Source of the DNA: Serinus canaria
Lineage: Eukaryota; Chordata; Aves; Passeriformes; Fringillidae
Length of the DNA stretch: 64,000 bases
Assembly: GCF_022539315.1 (NCBI RefSeq)
Contig: NC_066314.1
Coordinates: 62,233,543-62,297,542 of the forward strand
Direction of reading: 5' to 3'
The translations under genes and the position numbers were made by a program. Positions 36,241-48,115 of this stretch are shown one piece after another. The notes beneath the pieces are model-generated. The model saw only the letters and a list, made by a program, of their open reading frames with translations. It was not told the DNA's origin and ran no database searches. Positions within the stretch are counted from its first letter, which is position 1. Each line of letters starts with the position of its first letter.

Positions 36241-37564
36241 TTTCTTCTCCTGCTGTTTATTGCATTAGCTCAGGCTGTAAATGACTGTGTTGTGATTCTA
36301 AAAGTTGTGATTCAGATGAGGACCAACACTTCAGGTCACACTTCTAGTTTACAAGATAAATTTCAGGAAATTACATTAAAAATACTGCAAGGGTGTTATA
36401 GTTAAAAAGTCAAATACTTCAAAACTGTGCCAAAATTGAAGACATTTGTTCTTTTTCAAGTAGAGCTGTATGAGTATACTACAATAGTACTTTTAACTGT
36501 GTTTTTGAATGCTAAACAATTTTTCTTTGCTCCACTGATGAGGCAAAGTTGTTAATGAATGATAGGATAAATGCTAGATATATTGGCTCTTAGACAAGAT
36601 GGATTAAAAATGTCAGAAAGCAAGAAGTGAGAAAACAAGAGAGGAGGGGAGGGGAGGGGCATTGCTTGCTCTTCATCTCTTCATTTCACTGGCAGATGGC
36701 AAGGGATAAAGGGGTGTGAAGGAAGGCAAGCTGGATAAAGCCAGTATTGGTTTTGCATGACTTTGTCTGAGACACCTGTGCTGACCCATCTGATTATTCA
36801 ATATGGGTCAGAAAGGAACCCTCAAACAGGAAGCCTTTTACCCCTACTGGAAGAAGAGCTTCTCTCCTGTTCCCAATTTTATTTTTTTTTTTTTGCTACT
36901 TCAGTGAAATGATTAATCCATCCTGTGTTCATGCTTTTGGCTGAAGCACCTATTCCTAGAGCAGCTACGCCCTTCCAGTCTGAGGATGGGCCATTAACAC
37001 CCCATGGCTTGCATACCCTGCCTTAAAGGTCCTCACAGCTGGACCTCCTCAGGCCCAGCAACCAGCTCCATCCTCCCACTCACAGAGCATTCAGGAGCCA
37101 AGCTCTCTGCATGCCTATTCCCCTGCAAAGGCAGAGGGGGACCACTATCCAACAGCCCATGGACCAGGCATGTAGCTGTAAGCAACAGCCAAAAATCTGA
37201 GTGGGAGGAACACCTGCAGCTGAACAGAAATGTGTCAGCAAAAGTGTTCAAACAACAAATTTTTATTCCCTGAGAGGGCAAACATGGCCCATAGGTTGCC
37301 AGATGATGAAACAGGAGAGAGATTTGGGGGGCTGGGAATGAATAGGAAATAGAAAAGGGTAGCAAATATGCCCACCACTCAGATATTCCTTAGTAAGATA
37401 GCTTGGTCCACTGAGGACTAAAACCCCCAAAATGCCAGAGTAGCAGTTCTTACACACCACAACTGTTGAGAGGACTGGAAAGGCCCCAGAAGTTGCCCTG
37501 CTGTGTAAATCCTGCTGACATGCCTCCTTTCCCTGGGCCAATTTGGAAGCAGAAGGGATGTTTC
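36241..37564. other. Stretch with G-rich and C-rich islands
   Basis: (AGGGG)3 occurs at 36644-36659. A C-rich part at 36960-37250 has open frames on both strands, without splice support; it may be an unrecognised LTR-type insertion. No gene is supported. Confidence 0.4.
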
Positions 37565-38115
37565 TGAGTACTGAGGATAGAGTGAGACCCCACCTGGAGT
37601 ACTGGGCACCATCCACGTCTTCCCAACAAAAGAAAGACCTGAAATGTTGGAGCAATTCCAGAGGAGGACCATCAAGTTCATAAGGGGACTGGGACATTTT
37701 TCCTCTAAGACAAACTAAGAAAAGTGGGTCTGTTCAGATTGGAGAAGAGAGAGTTGCATGGAGGCCTCACAGCCACATTCTGGTGTTTTAAATGGGACTA
37801 CTGGGAGGTCAGAGAACAAAGAGGGACTCTTTGCTAGGAACTGTAGTGATAGGACAAGGAGCAATGGGTACAAACTGAGAGAGAGGAAATTTAAGTTAGA
37901 GATTTGGAAGACATTCTTTACTATGAGGATGGTTAGGCACTGGAATGGTTTGCCAGGGGCAGGATGTGGCTGCCCCCAACCCTGGCAGTGTTCCAGGCCA
38001 GGCTGGATGAGGCCTCGACAGCCTGGTCTACTGGGAGATATCCCTGCCCCTGGCACCAGGGTTTGTGACTAGGGGATCTTTAAGGTCTATTCCAACCCCT
38101 TAACGTTCTGTGATT
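37565..38115 (+). mobile_element. CR1 LINE, ORF2 end and 3' UTR
   Basis: GAGACCCCACCTGGAGTACTG near 37584, CATTCTTTACTATGAGGATGG near 37911, GGCACTGGAATGGTTTGCCAG near 37936 and GGGGATCTTTAAGGTC near 38073 give the CR1 order. It ends near GTTCTGTGATTTGATC, the 3' octamer remnant. About 550 bases survive, making this the longest uninterrupted CR1 copy in the window, with stops and frameshifts in the ORF2 part. Confidence 0.9.
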
Positions 38116-38951
38116 TGATCCCATATCAGGATTCAGCTGATGTTTCTTCTCTGGTGTCTCCTGCAGCTGGCCAACACACAGTGGCCAAGGGAGCAGGATT
38201 TTGGAAGAAAACCAAAAGTATCATACAGGCTAATGTTTACACAATTTCTCCAGCCCTTCCTGCTCTCAAGGAATCACAATTCTCTCAGACCCAGTAGCTG
38301 TTGTACAACAAGCCATGATGATTCTACTGGGGAATCCTGCTGTGGGAGGAATGTTTGAACCTTTCCCAGGGCAGGCTGACAGGTGTTGTGTCTTTGGAGG
38401 CTTAGAGGTTGAAGGTTCATCTGAGGACCTTATCCTTGGCACTAGGGAAATCACCATTTTAAAATGTGATAGGAGGAAAGAGAGAATAATTAAAAGAGTC
38501 TGAGTACAGGGACAAAAATATCAAGGTCAGGTGAAAAAGATGGGATGCTGAGGCAGCAGAAAAGTTGGATAGATGAAGAAGTCCATTTACAGAGTCATGA
38601 GAGGTAGTGTACAATAGCCACATAGAGGCATGGACAAATTTTGTCATTTTCTATTGTATGAGAATTGATGCAGGGTTTTAGATATCAGCAGTACCAGGAC
38701 ATTGTGTCATTGTGTGTTTCCTTTGTACAACCTGGAGGATTTCACAATAGTGCAATCACCTCACCAGCAGTTGTTCTGTCCTGCAGGCTGGCTTCACAAT
38801 CTGAACTGATGCCTGGTAAGCAAGGATAAATGGGGTATTTGCTTTAAATGCCACAACAGAACTCTGAATTAGATTCATACATGTTACTCTGTCTGTCCAC
38901 AAGCCCTGTTGGTTGGTCTGTTTCATTACCAGTTTTTATCTCTTATTCCAG
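38116..38951. other. Intron-like stretch before the 38952 exon
   Basis: Short open frames only; nothing recognised. Confidence 0.4.
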
Positions 38952-39066
38952 GTGCATGTTGCCTAGATTATTGAAACTTACCCTTACATTTTGTAAGAGG
39001 CAAGGGTGGAAAGAAGCAGAAGATCTTATTGGATTGGCTAATGAAAAATATCTATGCTTTTATTAT
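38952..39066 (+). CDS. Probable coding exon of the plus-strand gene
   Basis: This is the best-bounded exon in the window: an excellent acceptor (AGTTTTTATCTCTTATTCCAG) and a consensus donor (TTATTAT|GTAAGTA). Of three frames only one is open over 115 bases (phase 2 to 0): CMLPRLLKLTLTFCKRQGW followed by KEAEDLIGLANEKYLCFYY. It joins in frame to 26973-27107 (Arg at the junction). The alternating Leu/Lys pattern and the KRQGWKEAEDLIGLANE segment look like a helix-turn-helix unit of a TPR- or HEAT-like solenoid; that is an inference from pattern only, and no gene was recognised. Confidence 0.72.
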
Positions 39067-42000
39067 GTAAGTATTGGAGTTGGTACCTAATTCTGAGCTT
39101 CAGCTTACTGTTTCAAATTCAAACTTACTGTCTTTGACTGCTATATAATACTAAGATGTGAATTTGAGATATTCATTTTAAAGAAGTACGTATTTTTATC
39201 AGCACCTTTGTAAGGGTTATATGTCTATTTTGCTTATCTTTATAACAATCAATGAGATTCTTTCTGGTGATTTTATTTTTTATTTCATTTGATTTTATCT
39301 TCTAAGGCTGGATTATTAATAGTTTTAATAATTTTATCATTAATACTTTTAATAGCTTCACTATTCAGATGTCTGCAGTTCACATTTTGCATCTGAGATA
39401 ACCTTTAAAATTGTCAGTATTTTGCTTTAGTAAATTTAATTTTTTTTGTTCAGAATAATGAAGATTAACGACAAGATTCTTTCAATGACAATGCTGTCAG
39501 TTTTCCAGTCTTCTTTAATTTTTGTATTTAATTGCCCTTTAATGTTTGCTAGAAAATTATACTAATGGTTTAGAGGTTTCCTCAGCTGATTGATGTAAGA
39601 CTCTTGAACCTAATGTATCTGAGTTTGTAAATGTTTATTTGTCACAGAAACTACCTCACATCCTGCTTTGTTATGCATGGCTAATTATTTGATCTGTCAG
39701 TAGTACATTCAGAGGTAGCCACAGAGTTTGTTTCCTTCCAAATTCCACTGAAATACATTCCTGCTTTTCCTTGATCCCGCTTCACCATCCCATTGTCTGA
39801 CCCTGTATATTAATTTATCATTAATTCACCGAGTTTATAGCTTCTGGAATAATTCTAATTGCCTTATCATTAAAAATTTGTTGATTTAGTAAAACTCATT
39901 CATTTGAGTTACTAACCTCAATAACTACTTACTTCCATTTGTATTTTATACTAATTTCATTGTCATTTTTAATTCCCTCTCCATGCACTATAAATGTACT
40001 ACATGCTTGTGTATGTATTTGGGTGTAAATACAAAATTTATGTGCTTGCTTTCACGAAGAGGATCTTCTTCATTCAAATATATTTTTTGAATCTGAGGGA
40101 TCTTGGCTTCTTGGGCATCCAGCAAGATGCTTCTGAAAAATTCCCAGTTGTTTCAACACTTCTTCATTTAAATGGATTTTCCCAACTCTAAACTCAACTG
40201 TTCCTCTCAGTTTCAAAAACCTGCAGGTTTTCAAAGATCCAACAAGAGATATCTCAGGTTGGTGACATATCCTGTTTGCATTAAATAAATCAAACCTCAT
40301 TTCATTGGGCAATTTTTCAATTTTTCAATTTTTGTAAAAGCCATTAACTGTTCCTTATTTATCATAATGAGGTCCATTATGGTGAGTAATTGATAATGGA
40401 CATTACTGAGTTACTTGATATCCCATGCAGGATTTCTGCATTAAGAAAAAAATCCATTACTTCTAGAAATTTCTGAAGTCTACACTGCCTGTGTAGACTG
40501 AGAAAATGATCTGCAGGATGAAAGTCACTTTAGGTAACAGAATTTTCCTTTCTGCTCTTAACAACCGGGTTTTTTGAGGGGAAGCTCCTCTGCTTTTGTG
40601 AATTGTGGTAAGCTGTTGAAGAGACCTTCTAGTTTGATTTTGTTTGTTCAGCTAATTAGTACTTTAACCACAAACACTGTGGAGCCCACTCAGTCATCTA
40701 TGACTTTCTAATCATATAGCAGGGCATTGGATGCAAAATATCACCACCACCTTATCTGATTTTCCACTGCAGCTTTTATGGAACACATTAGACATGAAAT
40801 ACAATCCTCCAAAATCCATTGGACTTACCCCATCAGGTTTCTCTATTATAAATCACACAATTTCTTTTCTCCTACATGACCATTTCCAACTACCTTTATT
40901 GACTCTGGGGGCTCCACACTATAGTTCTCATATTACCTCCCAGCATACTTACTTGCTTTTTGTTTTGTCATAAAAAATGATGCTTTTATTTGGCCTATGC
41001 GCTTGGATATGTATGTCTTGTTCTGTCATCATGATTCTCTCCTTTCATGTAGTTTGAGTAGATTAAGTCTTCCTGACTACTTCATCTGTCAACCAGAGCC
41101 CTGGTACCTATTTTGCTGAAATTAAAGCCATAATACCATGCAATCTTTTATTTCTATAGAGGTTACCCTGCTGTTTTATTGAACCAAAATCTCCTCTTCC
41201 TTCACCTACCACCCCTACTATTGAACTCCATTGTCTTCTGCCTGCTTTTTAATTTTGCTTGGAAAAAAGATGTTTAAGGTTTTTAAAGTATCAGCTACGG
41301 TAGCTTTTTCATGCTTTTCTCAGCTGCCTGGTTGATTAATGTTTTTAGTGGCTGAAAAATCAGCTGAAGTAAATAAATAAATAATCATGTCTTCAAAGCT
41401 CTTTAATTGCCTTTAGTGCTTCCTGTTGGATGGGAGAAATCATCCTGTTGTGGAATACATCTTAGGCACACGCCCAAGATATTTCTGGGGCACTTTTGTG
41501 TACTCTGAGCCGAACATCAGCTCTCTGAATTTCCCTCTGCTAAACTAATAGATAAGTTCTTGAAGGCTGTTATTTTCTGATGCCTCACACACTATCAGGT
41601 AGTTATTTTGATACTTCCAGCTGGGACCAATAGACTCTAGTGACTCTCACAATGTAGAGTGAAAACAGACTAATATTTGTTGTTTCTCACTTGAGTCAGT
41701 TACTTGTCATTGGGAAACTGGAAGATCTGCTGTGGTACCGACTGAGCTGATCCACTGGGGAATCCCACACGTGCACAGTGTGTGAACTTCAGCATCACAA
41801 ATTCCTTCCCTGTTTTGGCTACCAGGCTGAACCTCATGTAGAGGTGAAATCATTTCTATTCACAAGGAAGGATACAGATAATACTAGATTTGGTGTTAGT
41901 CACAGAAAATGATGACTATTCATCTTTGTTGCTATAGCGAAACCACATGTATACAGCAAAACTTATAAGCACTCTTCTGCAAATTCTGATGGAAACTCTG

Positions 42001-43157
42001 CTGCTAACTCCTCTATTTATATTTCACGGTGTCTGTTTCAGCTAGCTTTTATTCATTGGTCAAGTCAATCCCATCATGTGTCAAGAACTGTCAGCCAAGT
42101 TCAAGCACCAGAGGAAGAGCACACACCTCAGGCAGCGTGTGTGAAAAGCAGCAATGCATTCCTGTAATTGTTCCTGAAACTTCCAAACAGGAGGGTTTTA
42201 CTGGGCCATATATCCAGCTCTTTCCTCCCACCATGAGCTACTGCTTGAACTCTGCCTTTGGTCTCTGCCTGTTTGTCACCCTGGCTGCTCTTGGGCTTGG
42301 TTCTACTTCTTGTTGTGGGAGCATTTTGAAATCATTACGCCTTTATTTTCTGAGAAGCAAGATTTATGGGGAAGGTAATATCCTTTATTAGACTGTTTGG
42401 TTCATTTGGAAAAAATGGGCATTCTTGTGGGGTCAGAGTCCCTTCATTACACTTGTTTTCTGCCTGCTTGGTTTTTCCATGTCTGAAAGAACTGCTTAGA
42501 GAAAGCAGTCCTGCTCATTTTGTTCCTTTTGGTTGCTACATTTTCTTCCAGTGTAATAGAGAGAACACATGTACTTGTGTTATTTTGTGGGGACTTGTGT
42601 TCTTTTGTGGAGACTTTTGTGCTTGTTTTTCCAAAATCCAAAATAAAAATAATAAAACCAATTTTAGGCCAAACATCTGTATTTTGGCCCTGGTGTATGG
42701 AAACCTCACTGCCTCCAGGTTTTTTGGAAAAAGTCCTGGACTGATATGATCAACTTCTCTTTTTCTTAGAGGAAAAATAGAAATCTGCTCTACCAGTTAC
42801 ATAAGAGGGAGAGGAAAAACCCTATGGAGAATAGCAAGATATATGTATTGATTTAAAAATGACAAATAGAAACATTCCAAATATTTGCAAATTATTTCTT
42901 CTGCTGCTCACACCCCAACTAATAGAAAAACAATCTGTATTGAGTAACAGGCTGTAGGTTTTGAACATTTTTAAGATCTAATGCAGTCCGGAATTCCAGA
43001 CCCATGCAACTTCTCAGCTATCTAGCAGAGTTTACATAAGTTTTAACTGATTTAAATACCAATATATTTTTCTTGACAGCATGGCCTCTACATAGTGGGC
43101 AGAGAGTTCTTACACTCCTCTAGTAATTCCATTCTATGCTTTTCTCACTCTGTTTAC
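39067..43157. other. Intron-like stretch with two weaker exon-like segments
   Basis: At 40771-40834 an acceptor (CTGATTTTCCACTGCAG) precedes LLWNTLDMKYNPPKSIGLTP and a GTTTCT donor. At 42042-42376 an acceptor (ACGGTGTCTGTTTCAG) precedes 111 open codons and GGGGAAG|GTAATA. Their phases (0 to 1 and 1 to 1) agree with each other but not with the exit to 43190. A CAATTTTT triplet repeat lies at 40310-40333. No repeat family was recognised. Confidence 0.35.
42042..42376 (+). CDS. Exon-like open segment (low confidence)
   Basis: Acceptor and donor signals bound 335 bases that stay open in one frame; the text includes SFYSLVKSIPSCVKNCQPSS, QQCIPVIVPETSKQEGFTGP and LCLFVTLAALGLGSTSC, the last a hydrophobic run able to span a membrane. 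Entry and exit are both phase 1, which does not fit the plus-strand chain unless 40771-40834 and another exon are included. Open length is moderate for chance. Nothing was recognised. Confidence 0.25.
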
Positions 43158-43236
43158 TTCTCCCTGAAATGACCGTGACCTTCTGCCAGATTTTCTTGAA
43201 GGTTATGCTAATCTTTGTTGGCAAGAGAAACGGTAG
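43158..43236 (-). CDS. Candidate minus-strand exon, overlapping the plus-strand candidate
   Basis: On the minus strand a very strong acceptor (TTCTCTTTCACTTTTTTCGCTCCAG) precedes 79 open bases and GAGAA|GTAAAC. The frame (phase 0 to 1) reads LPFLLPTKISITFKKIWQKV followed by TVISGR, with G/C-rich third positions. Entry fits the exit of 45093-45166 and exit fits the entry of 22744-22916. It overlaps the plus-strand candidate at 43190-43353; both being coding is unlikely. Confidence 0.35.
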
Positions 43237-43353
43237 CTGGAGCGAAAAAAGTGAAAGAGAATGCCACATGAGAATGAACAGCATGCGGAGCGTGAGAAGT
43301 TTCTGCAATAACTGGAACTGGAGCAGCCTTGTCAGCATGCAGTCCCTGGAGCA
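43190..43353 (+). CDS. Candidate exon of the plus-strand gene
   Basis: A 164-base segment from CCTTCTGCCAG to GGAGCA|GTAAGC, open in one frame (phase 0 to 2). It reads IFLKVMLIFVGKRNGSWSEK, then SERECHMRMNSMRSVRSFCN and NWNWSSLVSMQSLE. Its phases fit both 38952-39066 before and 52805-52928 after, where the codon across the last junction is CAA (Gln). About two thirds of third positions are G or C and several CpGs are kept. An inner donor at 43293 and a stop just past 43353 leave other endings open. The competing minus-strand exon overlaps its start, so confidence is limited. Confidence 0.42.
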
Positions 43354-45092
43354 GTAAGCGGGGATGTACGCACTGGAATGTTCAAGAATGAAATGTTAAT
43401 TAACATTCAGGTACTCAGAAAGGCATTTGGGATAAATCCTTTGCTAAGGCAGGTGGGTGCCCCTCAGGTACTTTCTGTGAAATTTTGAGTATGTCACACA
43501 GCCATTCATTCAGCCTCAAAATAAATTTCTTTCGTGTTTAAGTCCAAATGAATTTGTTTGTCTCCCTGAGAGTGCAGTGTGCAGCCTTTCTCCCATAAAT
43601 GGCAAATGTGTTTATGTGCAGGGTCAAACAAACTTCCCACAATATTTTCTGACCTGAGCATCTTAAAACATGGTCAAAATTAAACTGCCTCCTGTCAGAT
43701 TTATGCAGATCAGTATATTTAACAGCATGAAAGAAATCCTTTGGAGTGGAGGGAAAGGGTTAATGCCACTCTCTTAAAGGAGCTGGAATTGCTGCTGCTT
43801 CCTAGAAGATCCCAAGTGTTGCAGTTTAAGCCACTTCAGGCTCTTGAAAATTGCAACATCTGTAGCATGGTTCAGGGCCAAAATGCAAACAGTTATGTCA
43901 CATCTACTTTACAAGATGGAACGTGGTTTAACCAAGTTGAGGGGCAAGCCTGCTGCAAGGAGGCCCCACAATATATTTGTTTTTGTAGAACAGATGAACC
44001 CTAAATTAGTACCAGATGTCAGTACTAGGTCTGCTGTATGGGGAACACAGCAGGGAACAAGCAATTATGGTGGAGCCACTGTGAGGCCATATTTAAGGTT
44101 GCATTCTGTTTTAACTGACAGGGAGAACTCAGTCTTTTTATATTATATTAAAACACCATCTTGCTCCATTCAGCATTGGTCCATGTGTGTATCTACTGGG
44201 GGATGATAAAGTGCCTTCTGCTCTCAAACCAGATTACTGTCTGCCTTTGGATTGCCTAAACAGCATATCCATGCCCTATTTCTATTTGTGCTCTGCACTG
44301 AGATCGTGAAGAGTGGAGTGAGCTTCTTCTTTCTTGGTTTGCTTCAACTGCCTTTGGCTTCAGATGTAGCTCTGCTCTCATCACAGGCTGCAATGCTTTT
44401 GGCCTTGTGATCATTTTTCTGTCATTTTGCTTGTTAGTTTGTTCATTGGTTACTTAGCAATTTTCTTTGTTTTCCTAGACTTTTTTTGTTGCCAAGAACT
44501 TTCCTCTTGGCAAACAGGGAAAAGAAGAGATTTTCAGTTTGAGTTAAGCCATGTGGCTTCCAATAGCCTTTTAGTTCTCTGCCTCAGAACAGTTTAGTCC
44601 CCTATCCCACATGGTTCTTTTGTGACAGGGTCTTCTTTCTTGCTCTTCCCATCACATGTGTTGAGGGCATGTGTCAGGAAGAATCCTTATTGTCAGGAAG
44701 ATAATTGCTTTCAGAAAGAATTCTTTGTTCTGGAGATTCCCCTAACTCCATGTCTTTCACTTGCTCAGATAAAAGAAAAGATCTTCAGTATCATCTCTTG
44801 AATTTAATTGGGAACCTCTGAGGGTTTCTTCAGACACCAGCAGGGCAATACAGAGGGCAAGGACTCCGTGTTTGGAAGGCCTTTTTTTCTCATTAATGTC
44901 TGAGTAGTTTTCCTTTGGAGCAATAGAGTGCATAGGGAGTTCAAGGAAGATAATTTAATCCAAAGTCTTCAAATAAATGTCTCTTGTTTCTTCCTTTCTT
45001 TTTAACTTTCATGACTTAGTGGTCCCACAGGCTCCATCTGTAGAAGGATACTGTAAAGGGCCATGATGAAGAATTTGGCTGTATTCTCTTAC
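43354..45092. other. Stretch with overlapping open frames
   Basis: Two overlapping plus-strand frames of 87 and 120 codons lie at 43741-44206, in different registers, with no splice context or recognised domain. Nothing else was identified. Confidence 0.4.
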
Positions 45093-45166
45093 AATCCAGT
45101 GTCTGGCTGATAGCACACACCTTTGCACAGTTTGCATGACAAACTCTATCCTCCACTCAGTTGTGG
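45093..45166 (-). CDS. Candidate minus-strand exon, unidentified protein
   Basis: On the minus strand CTGGCCCTTACTCTAACCTCAG precedes and GGATT|GTAAGAG follows 74 bases (phase 1 to 0). The open frame reads TTEWRIEFVMQTVQRCVLSA then RHWI, with a possible alternative donor after TGCAAAG. Both splice sites are strong. The exit phase fits 43158-43236. The same frame runs on to a stop near 45009, so an unspliced terminal exon is also possible. The family is not recognised. Confidence 0.38.
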
Positions 45167-45349
45167 CTGAGGTTAGAGTAAGGGCCAGGGGGTGTTTGTA
45201 GAAAACAGAGTGAATAAAACCATCTGGTCTGGGGTAGCTCACGGCTATGAGGGCACAAGTTTGCTCTCAAGAGCATGCCATTCCTTCTGAAGGACAGAAA
45301 AGGGACCCTGAGATGTTTTATTTGCTTGTGCAGCTGTAGCTGTTTTGGT

Positions 45350-45393
45350 CCTGAAGAGGTTCAGATGTATGTATACATCTGAACCTCTTCAGG
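45350..45393. repeat. Perfect 21-base palindrome
   Basis: CCTGAAGAGGTTCAGATGTAT at 45350-45370 is followed by GT and then its exact reverse complement at 45373-45393. Directly after it, GATGTATACATACAGATG repeats part of an arm again. The stem has no mismatch. Confidence 0.97.
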
Positions 45394-47864
45394 ATGTATA
45401 CATACAGATGTAAGAATAACTCAGTGTTGAGTTCCTGTGATGACACAAAATCATCAGGAACAACAGGAAGCCTTTGGTATTCACCTACTGGAGTAAAAAT
45501 TGTGTCTTCTGAGAACTGTTGTTCCAACTGTATAGACCATTTTGGTCACTCCATGACAACACAGAGACCTATTGCCATTCAGAGAAAGACCTCTACAGAG
45601 TTTTGCTCACTGGAAATTATTCTTCTAGCAACATATACTCCTTTTACAGGATCAGAAAAACTCTTTCTTTTGATAGAAACTAATTTTATTTCTCTCTTCA
45701 CTGTTTTCACCATAAACAAAGAGACTTTTAGGCTGTTGTCTCTACACACTGCATATGTTCATTAGCACTGGCACCTCCCTTACTACCATTTAGCCTCCTG
45801 TTTATGACTTCTTCTTGAACACACTCCTTAAATGAGAAACAAATCTTATGGTATTGACAACCACATAATTAAATCTGACTTCTCAGCCCTTTAGAACTGA
45901 TAAAAGGTGGTTTTTTTCATTTGAGATTCTCAGAAGAAAGAAATTCATCATCAGTCCCCTGGGGCCAGTGTCTACTCTTACATATGCCTACAGATTTTAT
46001 TAGCCTAATCTTTTCCACGGTCAGGCAAACTCAGTGGTATCTGTCAGGGGTCTGGGTTGTGAACACAGCCTTGCAACATGTTATCCATCTTCCTCAGCCC
46101 AAACGAACCTGGAGTTTATTTAAAGATAAGTGCCCCCTATAGAACTACAGTGCCCTGAATCTACAGCTCCTCTAGATGAGTCTGTAGCCTCTCCTGATAC
46201 TTAGGAGATTATTTAAAGGGGTTCCAAAATATCATAAGGTGATCCAGGCTTTAGTGATTATACTGGAGAAGTGAAAAGTTGTATTCTCTTTTATACTCAG
46301 TCTGTTTTTTATAGTCAAATGCTGTATGCCTGTGAAAATTTACACCTCTTTAATCCATTCCTAAAACCTTAGTAGGCTGAAAAGGTTCAAAAAATGGAGT
46401 GATGATTGGCTGAGTGAATTGATTCAAAATTTTTTTTAGTATGTTACTGCATACTTCAGAACTGCATATTTTTCAATCCCCTCTGCCTTAATATCTCAAA
46501 AAAATAAAAGGTACATATGGAATGAAAGTTTGATAGATTTACTGGAGTTAAAGCATATTTTTTCTCTCTGTTACACAACCAAGTTTTATTCTTTTCAGTG
46601 GCAATTTTATGTATGTTACAGAAAGGTAATGGTAAAAACATTCTGCTCAACTTCTGTCCTCTCACTCAATTTCAATAGACAAAAAAAAATTTACTTGATA
46701 TGCTCCATATCTGTAGGGATAAACCCCATATTTTGCCTGGTTGGAGAAAAAAGCAGTAAAGTTCTTAAGTTATGCAAAGAAGACATTGTTTGTTGAACAT
46801 TACAATACTTTTCATGTTTAGGTGAGACAATTCTAAACATATGCCAGCAGGCAAATCACCCTGCTTGTGGAGACAAAGTATTGATGAATTTTGAGGAAAG
46901 CAGCCCCGAACAAATAAAATTTGCCATGCAACTGGGGAGACCTGCTGCTGCCTGTGGAACAAAGCCATGGACCACTGGCTTTCCGCGTTTCTTTGCTCTG
47001 TTTTGTGTTAAATGTGTTACACAAGTAACTGCTTCCACCCTTACAATGTGGTATTGTGGCACTTCAGTCCCAGGGGGCTGTGGAAGAAGATGCTGCCCTC
47101 AGAAAGGGAGCAGGTTCACCTTTTGCATAAGAGATGCCAACTTAGAGAACATTCTGCAGATCTGCAGTGAATGAGGCATCTCACCCATGACTATTCTGAA
47201 AATAGGACATCTCTATCAAAATTTGAAGGATCTTGTTCTGGATCCCCATTTTTCTAAGAGTTCTTTTAGCGCACAGAGAAGGTGGAGAAATGTTTGTTTC
47301 CTCCTGCAGGTGATCATGCCAGTGCTCAGACTGCATTAGAGGTATTGTGCAGGGAGATTGCCAAATGCAGACTTCATGGAATATTGGTCATTAGGTTAAT
47401 GGAAGGCTTTTTCAGAGTGGGAGAAAAACACTCAAAACACTAATGCTGATGAAATATATCATCCTGAGCAAGTGGTTCCCAGCCAAGGGATTGAAGAATG
47501 GGATTTCTGAGACTTCTACTAGTTAAATGAGGGTAGGGTGTTCAAAATATTGATGTCTTGGATGATATTCCAGTTGATAACCATGCAGATGAATGAGATT
47601 AGGGAACAGGGGAGATACAGCCTTGCATGATGTTCTCTATTTGGAACTCATGGCACAATTACAATACATTGTAAGAAAAAATTAGTTCTGGAGCTGTTAG
47701 AGGCCTAGAGCTCATATAACACCTAACAGTTCACCCAACTTTTGTCTCTGAGTGAGAAAAGAGGAAACTCCCAAAATAGATTGCTGTCAGTGTCTCAGAT
47801 GTTTTTTGCTTTGGTTACTGTAATCTTCTCCTGTCTGGCCCCATGGTTCCTCTGCTCTCTCCCT
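45394..47864. other. Intron-like stretch
   Basis: A 33-base minus-strand segment at 47045-47077 (PPGTEVPQYHI, phase 0 to 0) has strong splice-like ends (CATCTTCTTCCACAG and GTAAGGG) but does not fit the entry phase of 45093-45166. A plus-strand frame at 46881-47174 has no splice support. No repeats were recognised. Confidence 0.35.
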
Positions 47865-48060
47865 CACATCTGTCCTAGATGTTTCTGCTAAAGTCATGCT
47901 CATTTCCTCCCACACATTAGCACTCCATTGATTTCCTGTCACTTGCCATGTCAAATTCAAGCTGCTCATCTTTACCTACAACGCCCTTATTGTGTGCTCC
48001 TGCCCATATATTCAGTTTCATTTCCTCTGACTCCCCCTCCCACATCTCTGATCTGGAAAT
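47865..48060 (+). mobile_element. Ancient L2-like LINE reverse-transcriptase relic
   Basis: Read in the plus direction with frame corrections, the text follows the C-terminal RT motif of L2-type LINEs, LHWLPVxxRxxFKLLxLTYKAL: the window gives LALH, a stop where W should be, FPVTCHVKFKLLIFTYNAL, then a decayed SYLSDLL-like part. The DNA stretch CAAATTCAAGCTGCTCATCTTTACCTACAA is the key match. This is unlike CR1 and must be very old. Confidence 0.55.
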
Positions 48061-48115
48061 GACCTCAGTTCACAGGATTTGTGGTCCACAAAAGAAAAGA
48101 CTGAAGTGAAACTGT

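Noticed and set aside
43205..43225. A U6-like word (AAAGATTAGCAT on the minus strand).
   Set aside because: The rest of the U6 sequence, its promoter elements and the terminal T run are missing.
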